A stretch of 19,609 bases of DNA. Origin: VBDM01 sp035637655. GTDB taxonomy: Bacteria > Pseudomonadota > Gammaproteobacteria > Burkholderiales > SG8-39. The stretch covers positions 1 through 19,609 of the forward strand of contig DASPWT010000181.1 in assembly GCA_035637655.1 (NCBI GenBank), read 5' to 3'. Below the pieces are notes generated by a model that was not told the DNA's origin, made no database searches, and was given only the letters and a program-made list of their open reading frames with translations. The translations under genes and the position numbers were made by a program. Below are positions 7,166-13,851 of the stretch, one piece after another. Numbering within the stretch: the stretch's first letter is position 1; each line of letters starts with the position of its first letter.

Positions 7166-7978
7166 ATGACCGTCTCGAGCGACACCGTGAACATGGCGCT
7201 TTTCTGCGACTTCGAGAACGTCGCGCTGGGCGTGCGCGACGCGAAATACGCCAAGTTCGACATCAACAAGGTTCTCGAGCGCCTGCTCCTGAAGGGGAGC
7301 ATCGTGCTGAAGAAGGCTTATTGCGATTGGGAGCGGTACAAGGAGTTCAAGGCGGACATGCATGAAGCGTCGTTCGAGCTCATCGAAATCCCGCATGTGC
7401 GCATGTCGGGAAAGAATTCGGCCGACATACGGATGGTGGTGGATGCGCTGGACCTTTGCTACACCAAATCCCACGTCGACACTTTTGTCATCATCAGCGG
7501 CGATTCCGATTTCTCGCCGCTCGTCTCTAAGCTGCGCGAAAACGACAAGACCGTGATCGGGGTGGGCGTGAAGAACTCCAGTTCCGATCTGCTGGTGGCG
7601 AACTGCGACGAGTTCATCTTCTACGACGATCTGGTGCGGGAAAAACCGGGGCACCGGCAGCCGAAGAAGAAGCCGCAGGCGAAGCCCGCCGTAAGCGGGG
7701 AGGCCGTGCCGAAAGACAACGAGGACAAGACCGAGAAGGCGCTGGAGCTCGTGATGCAGACGGTCGAGGCGCTCATCGACGAGCGCGGCGCCGAGGAGAA
7801 GATCTGGGCATCGATGGTGAAGCAGGCGCTCAAGCGCCGCAACCCAGGCTTCAACGAGTCCTATTACGGGTTCTCGTCGTTCTCAAAGCTCCTCGACGAA
7901 GCCGAGTCGCGCAAGATGTTGCAGCTCGAGCGGGACGAAAAATCGGGTGGCTACATTGTCAAGAGCGTCGCGCATTAG
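7166..7978 (+). CDS. NYN (PIN-like) ribonuclease-domain protein with C-terminal OST-HTH/LOTUS-like domain
   Basis: 270-residue protein. Residues about 9-155 form a NYN domain of the PIN-like nuclease superfamily. Acidic metal-binding positions are visible at FCDFENV (D15, N18), SADIRMVVDAL (D87) and ISGDSDFSPLV (D113, D115), so the catalytic site looks intact. A basic/proline-rich linker (about 160-185, HRQPKKKPQ) leads to a C-terminal domain (about 190-268) with the layout of OST-HTH/LOTUS: IWASMVKQALKRRNPGFN, then YYGFSSFSKLLDEA and a terminal GGYIVK strand. LOTUS domains are known RNA/G-quadruplex or protein binders. Likely cytoplasmic RNA processing or decay; the target is unknown. ATG at 7166 with AAGGA six bases upstream. 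It converges on the thiolase gene with only 5 bp between stops and no terminator-like hairpin. Confidence 0.85.
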   Translation: MTVSSDTVNMALFCDFENVALGVRDAKYAKFDINKVLERLLLKGSIVLKKAYCDWERYKEFKADMHEASFELIEIPHVRMSGKNSADIRMVVDALDLCYTKSHVDTFVIISGDSDFSPLVSKLRENDKTVIGVGVKNSSSDLLVANCDEFIFYDDLVREKPGHRQPKKKPQAKPAVSGEAVPKDNEDKTEKALELVMQTVEALIDERGAEEKIWASMVKQALKRRNPGFNESYYGFSSFSKLLDEAESRKMLQLERDEKSGGYIVKSVAH

Positions 7979-7983
7979 GAAGT

Positions 7984-9186
7984 TCAAACCCGTTCGATGA
8001 CCAGAGCGATCCCCTGCCCCACGCCGATGCACATGGTGCACAGCGCGTAGCGGCTCTTGCTCGCGTGCAACTGGTACATCGCCGTGCTCACGAGGCGCGC
8101 GCCGGATGCGCCGAGCGGATGGCCGATCGCGATCGCACCGCCATTGGGATTCACATGCGCGGCGTCGTCAGGAAGGCCGAGGTCGCGCGTCACCGCGAGC
8201 GCTTGCGCAGCAAACGCCTCGTTCAGCTCGATCACGTCCATCTGCCCGAGCTTGAGCACGGTCTTCTCCAGCACCTTCCGGGTCGCTGGAGCCGGACCCA
8301 CACCCATGATGCGCGGAGCGACCCCAGCGGTTGCCATTGCGAGAATGCGCGCCTTCGGTGTGAGCTTGTGCTTCTTCGCCGCGGCTTCGGAGGCAAGGAT
8401 CATCGCGCAAGCGCCGTCGTTGATTCCTGAAGCGTTGCCCGGGGTCACCGTGCCCTCGGGCTTAACCACCCCTTTCAGCTTCGCAAGAGCTTCGAGCGTG
8501 ATGTCCGGGCGCGGATGCTCGTCGCGATCCACCATCGTCACCGTTTTCTTACCCGGAACCGACACCGAAACAATCTCGCTCTTGTAGAACCCCTTCGCCT
8601 GCGCCGCCGCCCAGCGCTGCTGGCTTCGCAGCGCGAACGCGTCCTGTTCGGCCCGTCCCACCTTGAATTCCTCGGCGACGTTTTCGGCGGTCTCCGGCAT
8701 CGAATCGATGCCGTACTTCGATTTCATCAGCGGGTTGACGAAACGCCAGCCAATGGTTGTGTCCTCGATTCTCGCGGCACGAGAGAACGCGCTGTCCGCC
8801 TTGGGAATGACAAAGGGGGCGCGCGACATATTCTCAACGCCCCCGGCGATCATCAATTGAGTCTCGCCGCACCGGATCGCCCGCGCGGCGGTGCCCACCG
8901 CATCCAGGCTCGAGCCGCACAAGCGGTTCACCGTGGCGCCCGGCACCGACTGCGGCAATCCCGCGAGAAGCAACGCCATGCGCGCGACGTTGCGGTTGTC
9001 TTCTCCGGCCTGGTTGACGCAGCCGTAGATCACGTCGTCGAGAGAGCCCCAGTCGACCGAAGGGTTGCGCTCCATGAGCGCCTTGAGCGGAAGCGTCGCG
9101 AGATCGTCGGTGCGGATCGAGGAGAGCGCGCCGCCGTAGCGCCCGAAGGGCGTGCGAACCGCGTCGCAGATGAAGACTTCGGTCAT
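7984..9186 (-). CDS. Thiolase, 3-oxoadipyl-CoA thiolase-like (PcaF/PaaJ type)
   Basis: Degradative thiolase of 400 residues that would cleave a 3-oxoacyl-CoA with CoA to give acetyl-CoA and a shortened acyl-CoA. In the beta-ketoadipate and phenylacetate pathways this type makes succinyl-CoA and acetyl-CoA. All catalytic elements are present: nucleophile C90 in VNRLCGSS, H356 in GHPLGASGARL, and C386 in CTMCIGVGQG. The N-terminus (EVFICDAVRTPFGRYGGALS) and the DDVIYGCVNQAGEDNRNVARM and GWRFVNPLMK stretches are typical of the PcaF/PaaJ group. A small oddity is GSSLDAV after the active-site Cys where GSGMDAV or GSGLDAV is commoner. It is the last gene of the operon, 13 bp after the SDR. Family is sure; the exact substrate is not, since no CoA-transferase or ring-cleavage gene is visible here. 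Confidence 0.88.
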   Translation of the reverse strand: MTEVFICDAVRTPFGRYGGALSSIRTDDLATLPLKALMERNPSVDWGSLDDVIYGCVNQAGEDNRNVARMALLLAGLPQSVPGATVNRLCGSSLDAVGTAARAIRCGETQLMIAGGVENMSRAPFVIPKADSAFSRAARIEDTTIGWRFVNPLMKSKYGIDSMPETAENVAEEFKVGRAEQDAFALRSQQRWAAAQAKGFYKSEIVSVSVPGKKTVTMVDRDEHPRPDITLEALAKLKGVVKPEGTVTPGNASGINDGACAMILASEAAAKKHKLTPKARILAMATAGVAPRIMGVGPAPATRKVLEKTVLKLGQMDVIELNEAFAAQALAVTRDLGLPDDAAHVNPNGGAIAIGHPLGASGARLVSTAMYQLHASKSRYALCTMCIGVGQGIALVIERV

Positions 9187-9199
9187 GCCTCGGAATCTA

Positions 9200-9898
9200 T
9201 CAGACGCGGCCGGTCACGGGAATCGCGGCTCCATGGATCGCGCGCGCGGCGTCCGAGGCCAGAAACAGGATCACGTCGGCGAGCGCGTCCGGCGCGACCC
9301 AGCGCAGTGGGTCTGTCTTGGGCATGTCGGCGCGATTCTGTGGCGTGTCGATGATGCTGGGCAGGACGCAGTTGACGTTGATGCCTTTGTCGCGCAACTC
9401 GGCCGACATGCTCTCGGTGAGCCGGATCACCGCGCTCTTCGAGGCGCTGTAGGCGCCCATGTTCGCTTTGCCGGCGATGCCCGCGACGGCTCCGATGTTG
9501 ACGATTTTTCCACGCCCCGCAGCGAGCATTTTCGGCACGACTGCCCGTGCGGTGTTCATCACCGATTTCGCATTGAGATCGAGCATGAGCTCCCAGGTGG
9601 CCTCGGGAGTCTCGTGCACCGGGTTCCCCATGCGGAAGCCGCCGGCGATATTGCACAGAACGTCGATCCCGGGGAACCGAACCGCCGCTATCGCCTGCGC
9701 CACCGACGCCGCGTCGAGCAGATCTGCGCGCAGCACGAGCTTGCGTTCATCGTCGCGCCCAAAAGCGGACCGCAAGACTTTGTCGTCGAGATCGATCAGG
9801 ACCAGGGAGGCGCCATTCGACGCGAAGGCCGCAGCGACTGCGCGGCCTAAATTGCCCGCCGCGCCCGTGATCAGACAAGTCTTGCCTTCGAATGTCAC
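9200..9898 (-). CDS. Short-chain dehydrogenase/reductase lacking the catalytic serine
   Basis: 232-residue classical-SDR fold protein. The cofactor loop TGAAGNLG is at 11-18, D36 at the end of the second strand suggests NAD(H), and CNIAG (82-86) is the NNAG-equivalent. N109, Y150 and K154 (AYSASK) of the active site are present. The residue 13 before the Tyr, normally Ser (NISS or NIGS), is Ala137 in NIGAVAG, read directly from codon GCC. The enzyme may therefore be weak, use another residue, or belong to a divergent SDR subgroup. The start is GTG at 9898, chosen because it gives the usual short lead into the first strand. No Shine-Dalgarno is visible, and a perfect GC stem-loop ends 9 bases upstream. 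Lies between the AhpD-like gene and the thiolase; a role as hydroxyacyl dehydrogenase before thiolysis is inference. Confidence 0.88.
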   Translation of the reverse strand: MTFEGKTCLITGAAGNLGRAVAAAFASNGASLVLIDLDDKVLRSAFGRDDERKLVLRADLLDAASVAQAIAAVRFPGIDVLCNIAGGFRMGNPVHETPEATWELMLDLNAKSVMNTARAVVPKMLAAGRGKIVNIGAVAGIAGKANMGAYSASKSAVIRLTESMSAELRDKGINVNCVLPSIIDTPQNRADMPKTDPLRWVAPDALADVILFLASDAARAIHGAAIPVTGRV

Positions 9899-9907
9899 GG
9901 CGTAGGC

Positions 9908-9924
9908 GGCGGGCGGGGCCCGCC
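9908..9924 (-). repeat. Perfect 7-bp GC stem-loop between the AhpD-like and SDR genes
   Basis: GGCGGGC (9908-9914), loop GGG, GCCCGCC (9918-9924). It sits in the 29-bp gap between the stop at 9928 and the GTG at 9898. There is no T-run, so it is not a standard terminator. In the mRNA it would lie where the ribosome-binding site of the SDR should be, so it could limit translation or protect the upstream message from exonucleases. Confidence 0.6.
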
Positions 9925-9927
9925 GGG

Positions 9928-10584
9928 CTAGGCGACCTTCTTCGAATCTGCCTGGCCGGACTTCGCCCAGTATTCGGACGAAGCCTTCGCCTCGGCAAGC
10001 GCCTGGGCGTCCTCGAACCCCGGCGCCATCGACGCCGAAGTCCCAGCGAGCACTTGATGGTGGTCGATGTTGAGCAACCTCAGCCAGCTCTGCTGCCCCA
10101 TGGTGAGCGCGATGAAGCAGCCCAGCTCGACCAGCTCGGGCTCGCTGAAATGCCCGTGGAGCCGTTCCCAGAACGCATCATCGGTGTTCAGGTGCCAGGT
10201 GATTGCCTCGGCATACGCAAGCGCCGCCTTCTGGCGCTCGTCGTAATTGCCGGACTTCTCGAAGTTCAGCAGGTCCTTGACGTGATCCTCCATGACGGCG
10301 CCGCTCGAGGCCGCCTTGATCGAGCGCTGATTGCCGCAGTATTCGCATTGAACGGAGCGCGATACGTAGAGCCGGCACAGCTCCTTGATGGAGTGGTCGC
10401 ACACGCCGTTCTTGAAAATGTCGCGCCAGGAGTTGGCAAAGGCCCAGAAGCATTCGGGCACATGCGCGCGCACCGCGGAGCTCTCCGGCCGCGGCGTGCC
10501 TTCTCGCTGGCAGCGTTCCATTTCCTTGCGCATCCCCGCGTCCATCTTCTCCAGCGGAACGTAGCTGATTCTCTGTTTTGCCAT
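9928..10584 (-). CDS. AhpD-like / carboxymuconolactone decarboxylase family protein
   Basis: 218-residue, mostly helical cytoplasmic protein of the AhpD/CMD superfamily. The redox motif CEYC is at 80-83 and E68 lies 12 residues before the first Cys, matching the AhpD spacing E-X11-C-X-X-C. The His that usually follows (CXXCXXXH) is not there; the sequence continues CGNQRS. Members act as alkylhydroperoxidases, decarboxylases or uncharacterised thiol-disulfide enzymes, and they are frequent in degradation operons. The C-terminal 40 residues (after DHHQVLAG) are charged and Ala-rich and look like an extension. ATG at 10584 with AGGAG five bases upstream. The 76-bp gap from the upstream Bug gene is the largest in the operon. 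The specific reaction is unknown. Confidence 0.8.
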   Translation of the reverse strand: MAKQRISYVPLEKMDAGMRKEMERCQREGTPRPESSAVRAHVPECFWAFANSWRDIFKNGVCDHSIKELCRLYVSRSVQCEYCGNQRSIKAASSGAVMEDHVKDLLNFEKSGNYDERQKAALAYAEAITWHLNTDDAFWERLHGHFSEPELVELGCFIALTMGQQSWLRLLNIDHHQVLAGTSASMAPGFEDAQALAEAKASSEYWAKSGQADSKKVA

Positions 10585-10660
10585 GAGCTCTCCTGGCCGC
10601 TATCCGTGATTTAGCGAAATCAAAAGTCTGCGCTTTCAAGGACCCGGCTGCAAGGGCGGA

Positions 10661-11623
10661 TTACTGCGGCTTGATGCCCGCCGCCTTGATGACGCGCGCG
10701 TACTCGTCGATTTCGCTGCGCACGAAACGGGCGAATTCTTCCGGCGACATGTCCATGGTGTCGTTGCCGAGGTTGCCGAGTCTCTCGCGCACGCCCGGAT
10801 CCGCGAGCGCCTTGCGCGTGTCCGCGGAGATCTTCGCGACGACATTCGCCGGCGTGCCGGCGGGAGCCCAGACGCCGAACCACAAGGGCGCATCCGCCCC
10901 CCGGACCCCCGCTTCGCCCGTGGTCGGAACTTCCGGCAGCTGGCTGTTGCGCTTCGCCGTGCTCACGGCGAGCGCCCGCACCCTGCCGCCCTTGAGGTGC
11001 GGTATCGCTGCCGAAATCGGTGCCCAGTAGCAATCAACCGACCCGCTCAACATCGCCTGGATCACTTCAGGCGTGCCCTTGAACGGGACCTGGGTGACGT
11101 TGATTTTGGCCGCCGCGACGAACTTCTCCGTGTTGAGGTGCGTGCCGCTGCCGATCCCGGCATGGCCCCAGTTGATCGTACCCGGCTTGGCCTTCGCCGC
11201 GTTCACGAGATCCATCACGTTTTTGTAAGGCGACCCTGCGTTCACGACGAGGACATTCGGCTGCGAGGTGAGCGGCACGACGTCGACGAAATCCTTGGTC
11301 GTCTCGTATGGCAGCTTGGCGTAGATTGCGGGGTTTACAGAATGCGCGTTGGAATTGATGAGCAGCGTGTAGCCGTCCGGCACGGCTTTCGCAACGACGT
11401 TCGAGCCGATCGATCCCCCCGCGCCGGAGCGGTTCTCGAGCACGACCGGTTGCCCCCAGATTTCGGAAACCTTCTGCATCACGATGCGTCCGACGATGTC
11501 GGTCGAGCTGCCGGGCGTGAAGGAAATGATCACGTGCACCGGCTTGCTCGGGTAGTCCTGCGCCGACGCCTGGGACGCGGCCGCAGCCAGCGCCACCGCG
11601 GCAATGCCCATTATGTTTTTCAT
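10661..11623 (-). CDS. Bug-family periplasmic solute-binding protein (TctC-like), first copy
   Basis: 320-residue extracytoplasmic receptor of the tripartite tricarboxylate transporter (TTT) class, abundant in Burkholderiales. An N-terminal signal peptide (about 1-21, cut near SQASA-QDYPSKP) precedes two lobes. Typical Bug landmarks are IISFTPGSSTDIVGR (about 33-47), ENRSGAGGSIGSNVVA with VPDGYTLL (about 63-88), and a C-terminal EEFARFVRSEIDEYARVIKAAGIK helix. These proteins bind carboxylates through main-chain contacts in the two conserved loops, so the ligand cannot be read from sequence. ATG at 11623 preceded by GAGGAG. No TctA or TctB membrane subunit lies nearby, so it would have to share one encoded elsewhere, or act as a sensor. 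About as long as, but clearly different in sequence from, the second Bug protein at 16248-17207. Confidence 0.93.
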   Translation of the reverse strand: MKNIMGIAAVALAAAASQASAQDYPSKPVHVIISFTPGSSTDIVGRIVMQKVSEIWGQPVVLENRSGAGGSIGSNVVAKAVPDGYTLLINSNAHSVNPAIYAKLPYETTKDFVDVVPLTSQPNVLVVNAGSPYKNVMDLVNAAKAKPGTINWGHAGIGSGTHLNTEKFVAAAKINVTQVPFKGTPEVIQAMLSGSVDCYWAPISAAIPHLKGGRVRALAVSTAKRNSQLPEVPTTGEAGVRGADAPLWFGVWAPAGTPANVVAKISADTRKALADPGVRERLGNLGNDTMDMSPEEFARFVRSEIDEYARVIKAAGIKPQ

Positions 11624-11644
11624 TTGAAGCTCCTCTGTGAAAGA

Positions 11645-12577
11645 TTATTGCGACAGTCCGTCGCCGACCGTTTTGTTTTCCGGTTTCAGCTCGATCCCCG
11701 ACGCCTTCGCCTGATGCAAGAGCAGGGTCGAGAAGTCCTCCTCGGTCATGCCGGCGCCCATCATCGATTGGATCAGATCGCGGGTTATCGAGGCGAGCGG
11801 CATCGGCACTTCGAACTTCCGACCGGCCTCGAGTCCCAGGTCCATGTCCTTCCGGAGCAGATACGGCGTAAACGTGACGTGGAAGTCGAGATTGACGAAG
11901 GCCGGGGCCTTGTAGCGCGTGAAAGTCGAGCCCATCACGCTCTTGTTCAGGAAATCGAGGAAGGCGTGGCGAGGCACGCCCGCCTTTTGCGCGAGCACCG
12001 TGATCTCCGCCATGCATTGCGTCACCACGCCCAGCATCACGTTGTGACAAATTTTGACGATGCGCGAAAGTTCCCCTTCGCCTACGTAGGACGAGCCCTG
12101 CCCCATCTTGTCCAGGTATGGCGCCGCCGCATCGTAAGCCGACTTGGGGCCCGACACGACGAAGGTGAGCTTGCCCGCCTTAATCACCTTGGCATTGCCC
12201 GAGACCGGCGCGGACAGCAGCTCGACGCCGCGCGCGCCGAGAATCTTGCGAAGCTCGGCCGAGCCTTCGAGCGAGATCGAGGAGCATTCGACCACCATCC
12301 TGAGCTTGGCGCTCCCGGACAATAACCCCTTCGGTCCCGCAATCACTTCCTTGACGTCGTCGTAGGTCGAGACCATGCAGAACACGATCTCGCAACCCGC
12401 GAGTTCCGGGAGCGAATCGACGATCTTCGCGCCGTCCTTCGCGAGCGGCTCGGCTTTCGCGCGGGTGCGGTTCCATACGGTGAGGTCGCAACCGCTCCGT
12501 GCCAGGCGCCGCGCCATCTCGAAGCCCATGCGGCCGGTACCGATCCAGCCGAGCTTCGCGGCTCTTGCGGCAGTCAA
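11645..12577 (-). CDS. NAD(P)-dependent 3-hydroxyisobutyrate dehydrogenase-like oxidoreductase
   Basis: Beta-hydroxyacid dehydrogenase family protein of 310 residues. A Rossmann domain with GWIGTGRMG (10-18) is followed by VWNRTRAK (34-41), where Arg after Asn is compatible with NADP(H). The substrate-binding segment SAPVSGNAKVIKAGKL (about 122-137) is followed by the presumed catalytic Lys in VKICHN (K175). Family members oxidise 3-hydroxyisobutyrate, tartronate semialdehyde (reverse), 6-phosphogluconate-like or other beta-hydroxy acids. The start is TTG at 12577 with a strong GAGGAG seven bases upstream; no ATG gives the correct N-terminus. It lies 19 bp after the lipoyl-domain gene and 21 bp before the first Bug gene. 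Family certain, substrate unknown. Confidence 0.9.
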   Translation of the reverse strand: MTAARAAKLGWIGTGRMGFEMARRLARSGCDLTVWNRTRAKAEPLAKDGAKIVDSLPELAGCEIVFCMVSTYDDVKEVIAGPKGLLSGSAKLRMVVECSSISLEGSAELRKILGARGVELLSAPVSGNAKVIKAGKLTFVVSGPKSAYDAAAPYLDKMGQGSSYVGEGELSRIVKICHNVMLGVVTQCMAEITVLAQKAGVPRHAFLDFLNKSVMGSTFTRYKAPAFVNLDFHVTFTPYLLRKDMDLGLEAGRKFEVPMPLASITRDLIQSMMGAGMTEEDFSTLLLHQAKASGIELKPENKTVGDGLSQ

Positions 12578-12596
12578 TTCAGCTCTCCTCGGGAGT

Positions 12597-12836
12597 TCAT
12601 TTCGGCGCGGTCTCGATCACCGCGAGCACCGTTCCCACCGGCACCGTCGTGCCCGGTTCGACCAGGATCGCTTTGAGCACGCCACTTGCAATCGCGGGAA
12701 TCTCGGTGGTCACCTTGTCGGTCTCGACGTCGAATAGCGGCTCGTCCGCTTTGATGCTGTCGCCGACTTTCTTGTACCAGTTGGCGACCGTGCCTTCGGT
12801 CACCGTTTCGCCCAGCTGGGGCATGATCACATCCAT
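12597..12836 (-). CDS. Free-standing lipoyl-domain protein (E2 lipoyl domain without catalytic core)
   Basis: 79-residue protein that is one complete lipoyl/biotinyl-attachment domain and nothing else. The lipoylation site is K41 in ETDKVTTE; the N-terminal MPQLGETVTEG and the final GTVLAVIE strand complete the fold. A normal 2-oxoacid dehydrogenase E2 would continue with a peripheral-subunit-binding domain and a catalytic acyltransferase core. Here the frame stops cleanly after ETAPK and the next gene begins 19 bp later; no remnant of an E2 core was seen in that gap. ATG at 12836 with AGGAG upstream; the in-frame ATG further up (12902) lies inside the E1 beta gene and is not used. It probably receives the product of the adjacent E1 as an acyl- or semialdehyde-lipoyl carrier, like a mobile GcvH-type arm. 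That role is inferred. Confidence 0.88.
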   Translation of the reverse strand: MDVIMPQLGETVTEGTVANWYKKVGDSIKADEPLFDVETDKVTTEIPAIASGVLKAILVEPGTTVPVGTVLAVIETAPK

Positions 12837-12858
12837 TCCTGGTTTCTCCTGTTGACTG

Positions 12859-13851
12859 CTAAGCGGCGCGGCGCGAGTCGAGCGCTCGGCGAACATCGGC
12901 AATGATGCGAGCGACCGAAGGCACGACCGCGTCCTCGAGCTGGTCGGCGGCGGGGAGCGGAATGTGAGGCGTGGTGATCCGGACGATCGGTCCCTTGAGC
13001 GCCCCGAAAATTTCCTCCTGGATGACCGAGGCGATCTCCGCGCCCCAGCCGCACAGCCGCGGGTTCTCTTCCACGGTGAAAACGCGCCCGGTGCGCGCCG
13101 ATTCGGCGAGCAGGGTCTGCGTATCGAGCGGCACGAGCGAGCGCACGTCGATCACGGTCGCCGAAATGCCGTGTTCGACCGCCAGCGTTTCCGCAGCCTT
13201 GAGTGCCCGTGGGACCATGGCGGCGAGCGCGATCACCGTGACGTCCTTGCCTTCGCGCAGCACCTTTGCTTTTCCGAGCGGCTCGACGTGCTCGCCGTCG
13301 GGCACTTCGCCCTTATTGGCGAGCAGGCTCTTGTGCTCGAAGAACACGACCGGGTCGGGATCGCGAATTGCGGCGGCAAGCAGCCCCTTCGCGTCGGCCG
13401 GGGTGGAAGGCGCCACGACTTTCAGGCCCGGCACCGCCATCGCCCAGTTCTCGACACTCTGGGAATGCTGCGCGCCGAAGCGCGAGCCCGCGCCGTTCGC
13501 CGTTCGGATCACGAGCGGAATCGTGATCTGCCCGTCGCTCATGTAGCGCGTCTTGGCGATCTCGTTCGCGACATAATCCCAGCAGCAGGCGAGAAAGTCC
13601 GAGAACATGATCTCGGCGACGGGCTTCAAGCCCGTCATCGCCGCGCCCATCGCCGCGCCGAGGATGGCGAGCTCCGAAATCGGGGTATCTTTCACGCGCC
13701 TGGGGCCGAACTCCTCGAAAAGGCCCACCGTGGTCTTGAACACGCCGCCGGCGGCAGCGGTGTCCTCGCCAAACAGCACGACGCGCTCGTCGCGCCTCAT
13801 TTCCTGCGCGATCCCGGCGGCGACCGCTTCCCGGTAGCTCAGTTGCGCCAT
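12859..13851 (-). CDS. Thiamine-diphosphate dehydrogenase E1 component, beta subunit
   Basis: 330-residue beta subunit of a heterotetrameric E1 (pyruvate, branched-chain 2-oxoacid or acetoin dehydrogenase type). It supplies the Glu that activates the thiamine ring: E60 in DTPISE. Other family stretches are VVLFGEDTAAAGGVFKTT (24-41), ISELAILGAAMGAA, NGAGSRFGAQHSQS and the C-terminal transketolase-like domain with IDVRSLVPLDTQTLL and EENPRLCGWGAEI. ATG at 13851 with GGAGG six bases upstream. It overlaps the end of the alpha subunit by 13 bases. The frame stays open to 14118 inside the alpha gene, but that extension is spurious. Together with the alpha subunit it forms the E1 enzyme; which 2-oxoacid or ketol is used cannot be decided here. 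AcoB-like is a reasonable alternative name. Confidence 0.93.
   Translation of the reverse strand: MAQLSYREAVAAGIAQEMRRDERVVLFGEDTAAAGGVFKTTVGLFEEFGPRRVKDTPISELAILGAAMGAAMTGLKPVAEIMFSDFLACCWDYVANEIAKTRYMSDGQITIPLVIRTANGAGSRFGAQHSQSVENWAMAVPGLKVVAPSTPADAKGLLAAAIRDPDPVVFFEHKSLLANKGEVPDGEHVEPLGKAKVLREGKDVTVIALAAMVPRALKAAETLAVEHGISATVIDVRSLVPLDTQTLLAESARTGRVFTVEENPRLCGWGAEIASVIQEEIFGALKGPIVRITTPHIPLPAADQLEDAVVPSVARIIADVRRALDSRRAA

Noticed and set aside
7149..7169. Six-codon upstream frame (MPKEPK) whose TGA overlaps the NYN gene ATG
   Set aside because: It has no Shine-Dalgarno, would begin only about 6 bases after the predicted transcription start, and the ATG of the NYN gene has its own AAGGA. 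Probably chance.
7970..7990. A bidirectional terminator between the converging NYN and thiolase genes
   Set aside because: Only 5 bp separate the stops and no inverted repeat with a T-run is present there.
10997..12325. A 442-codon plus-strand frame opposite the Bug and 3-hydroxyisobutyrate-dehydrogenase-like genes
   Set aside because: It spans two well-supported minus-strand genes and encodes an Arg/His-rich sequence typical of a shadow frame.
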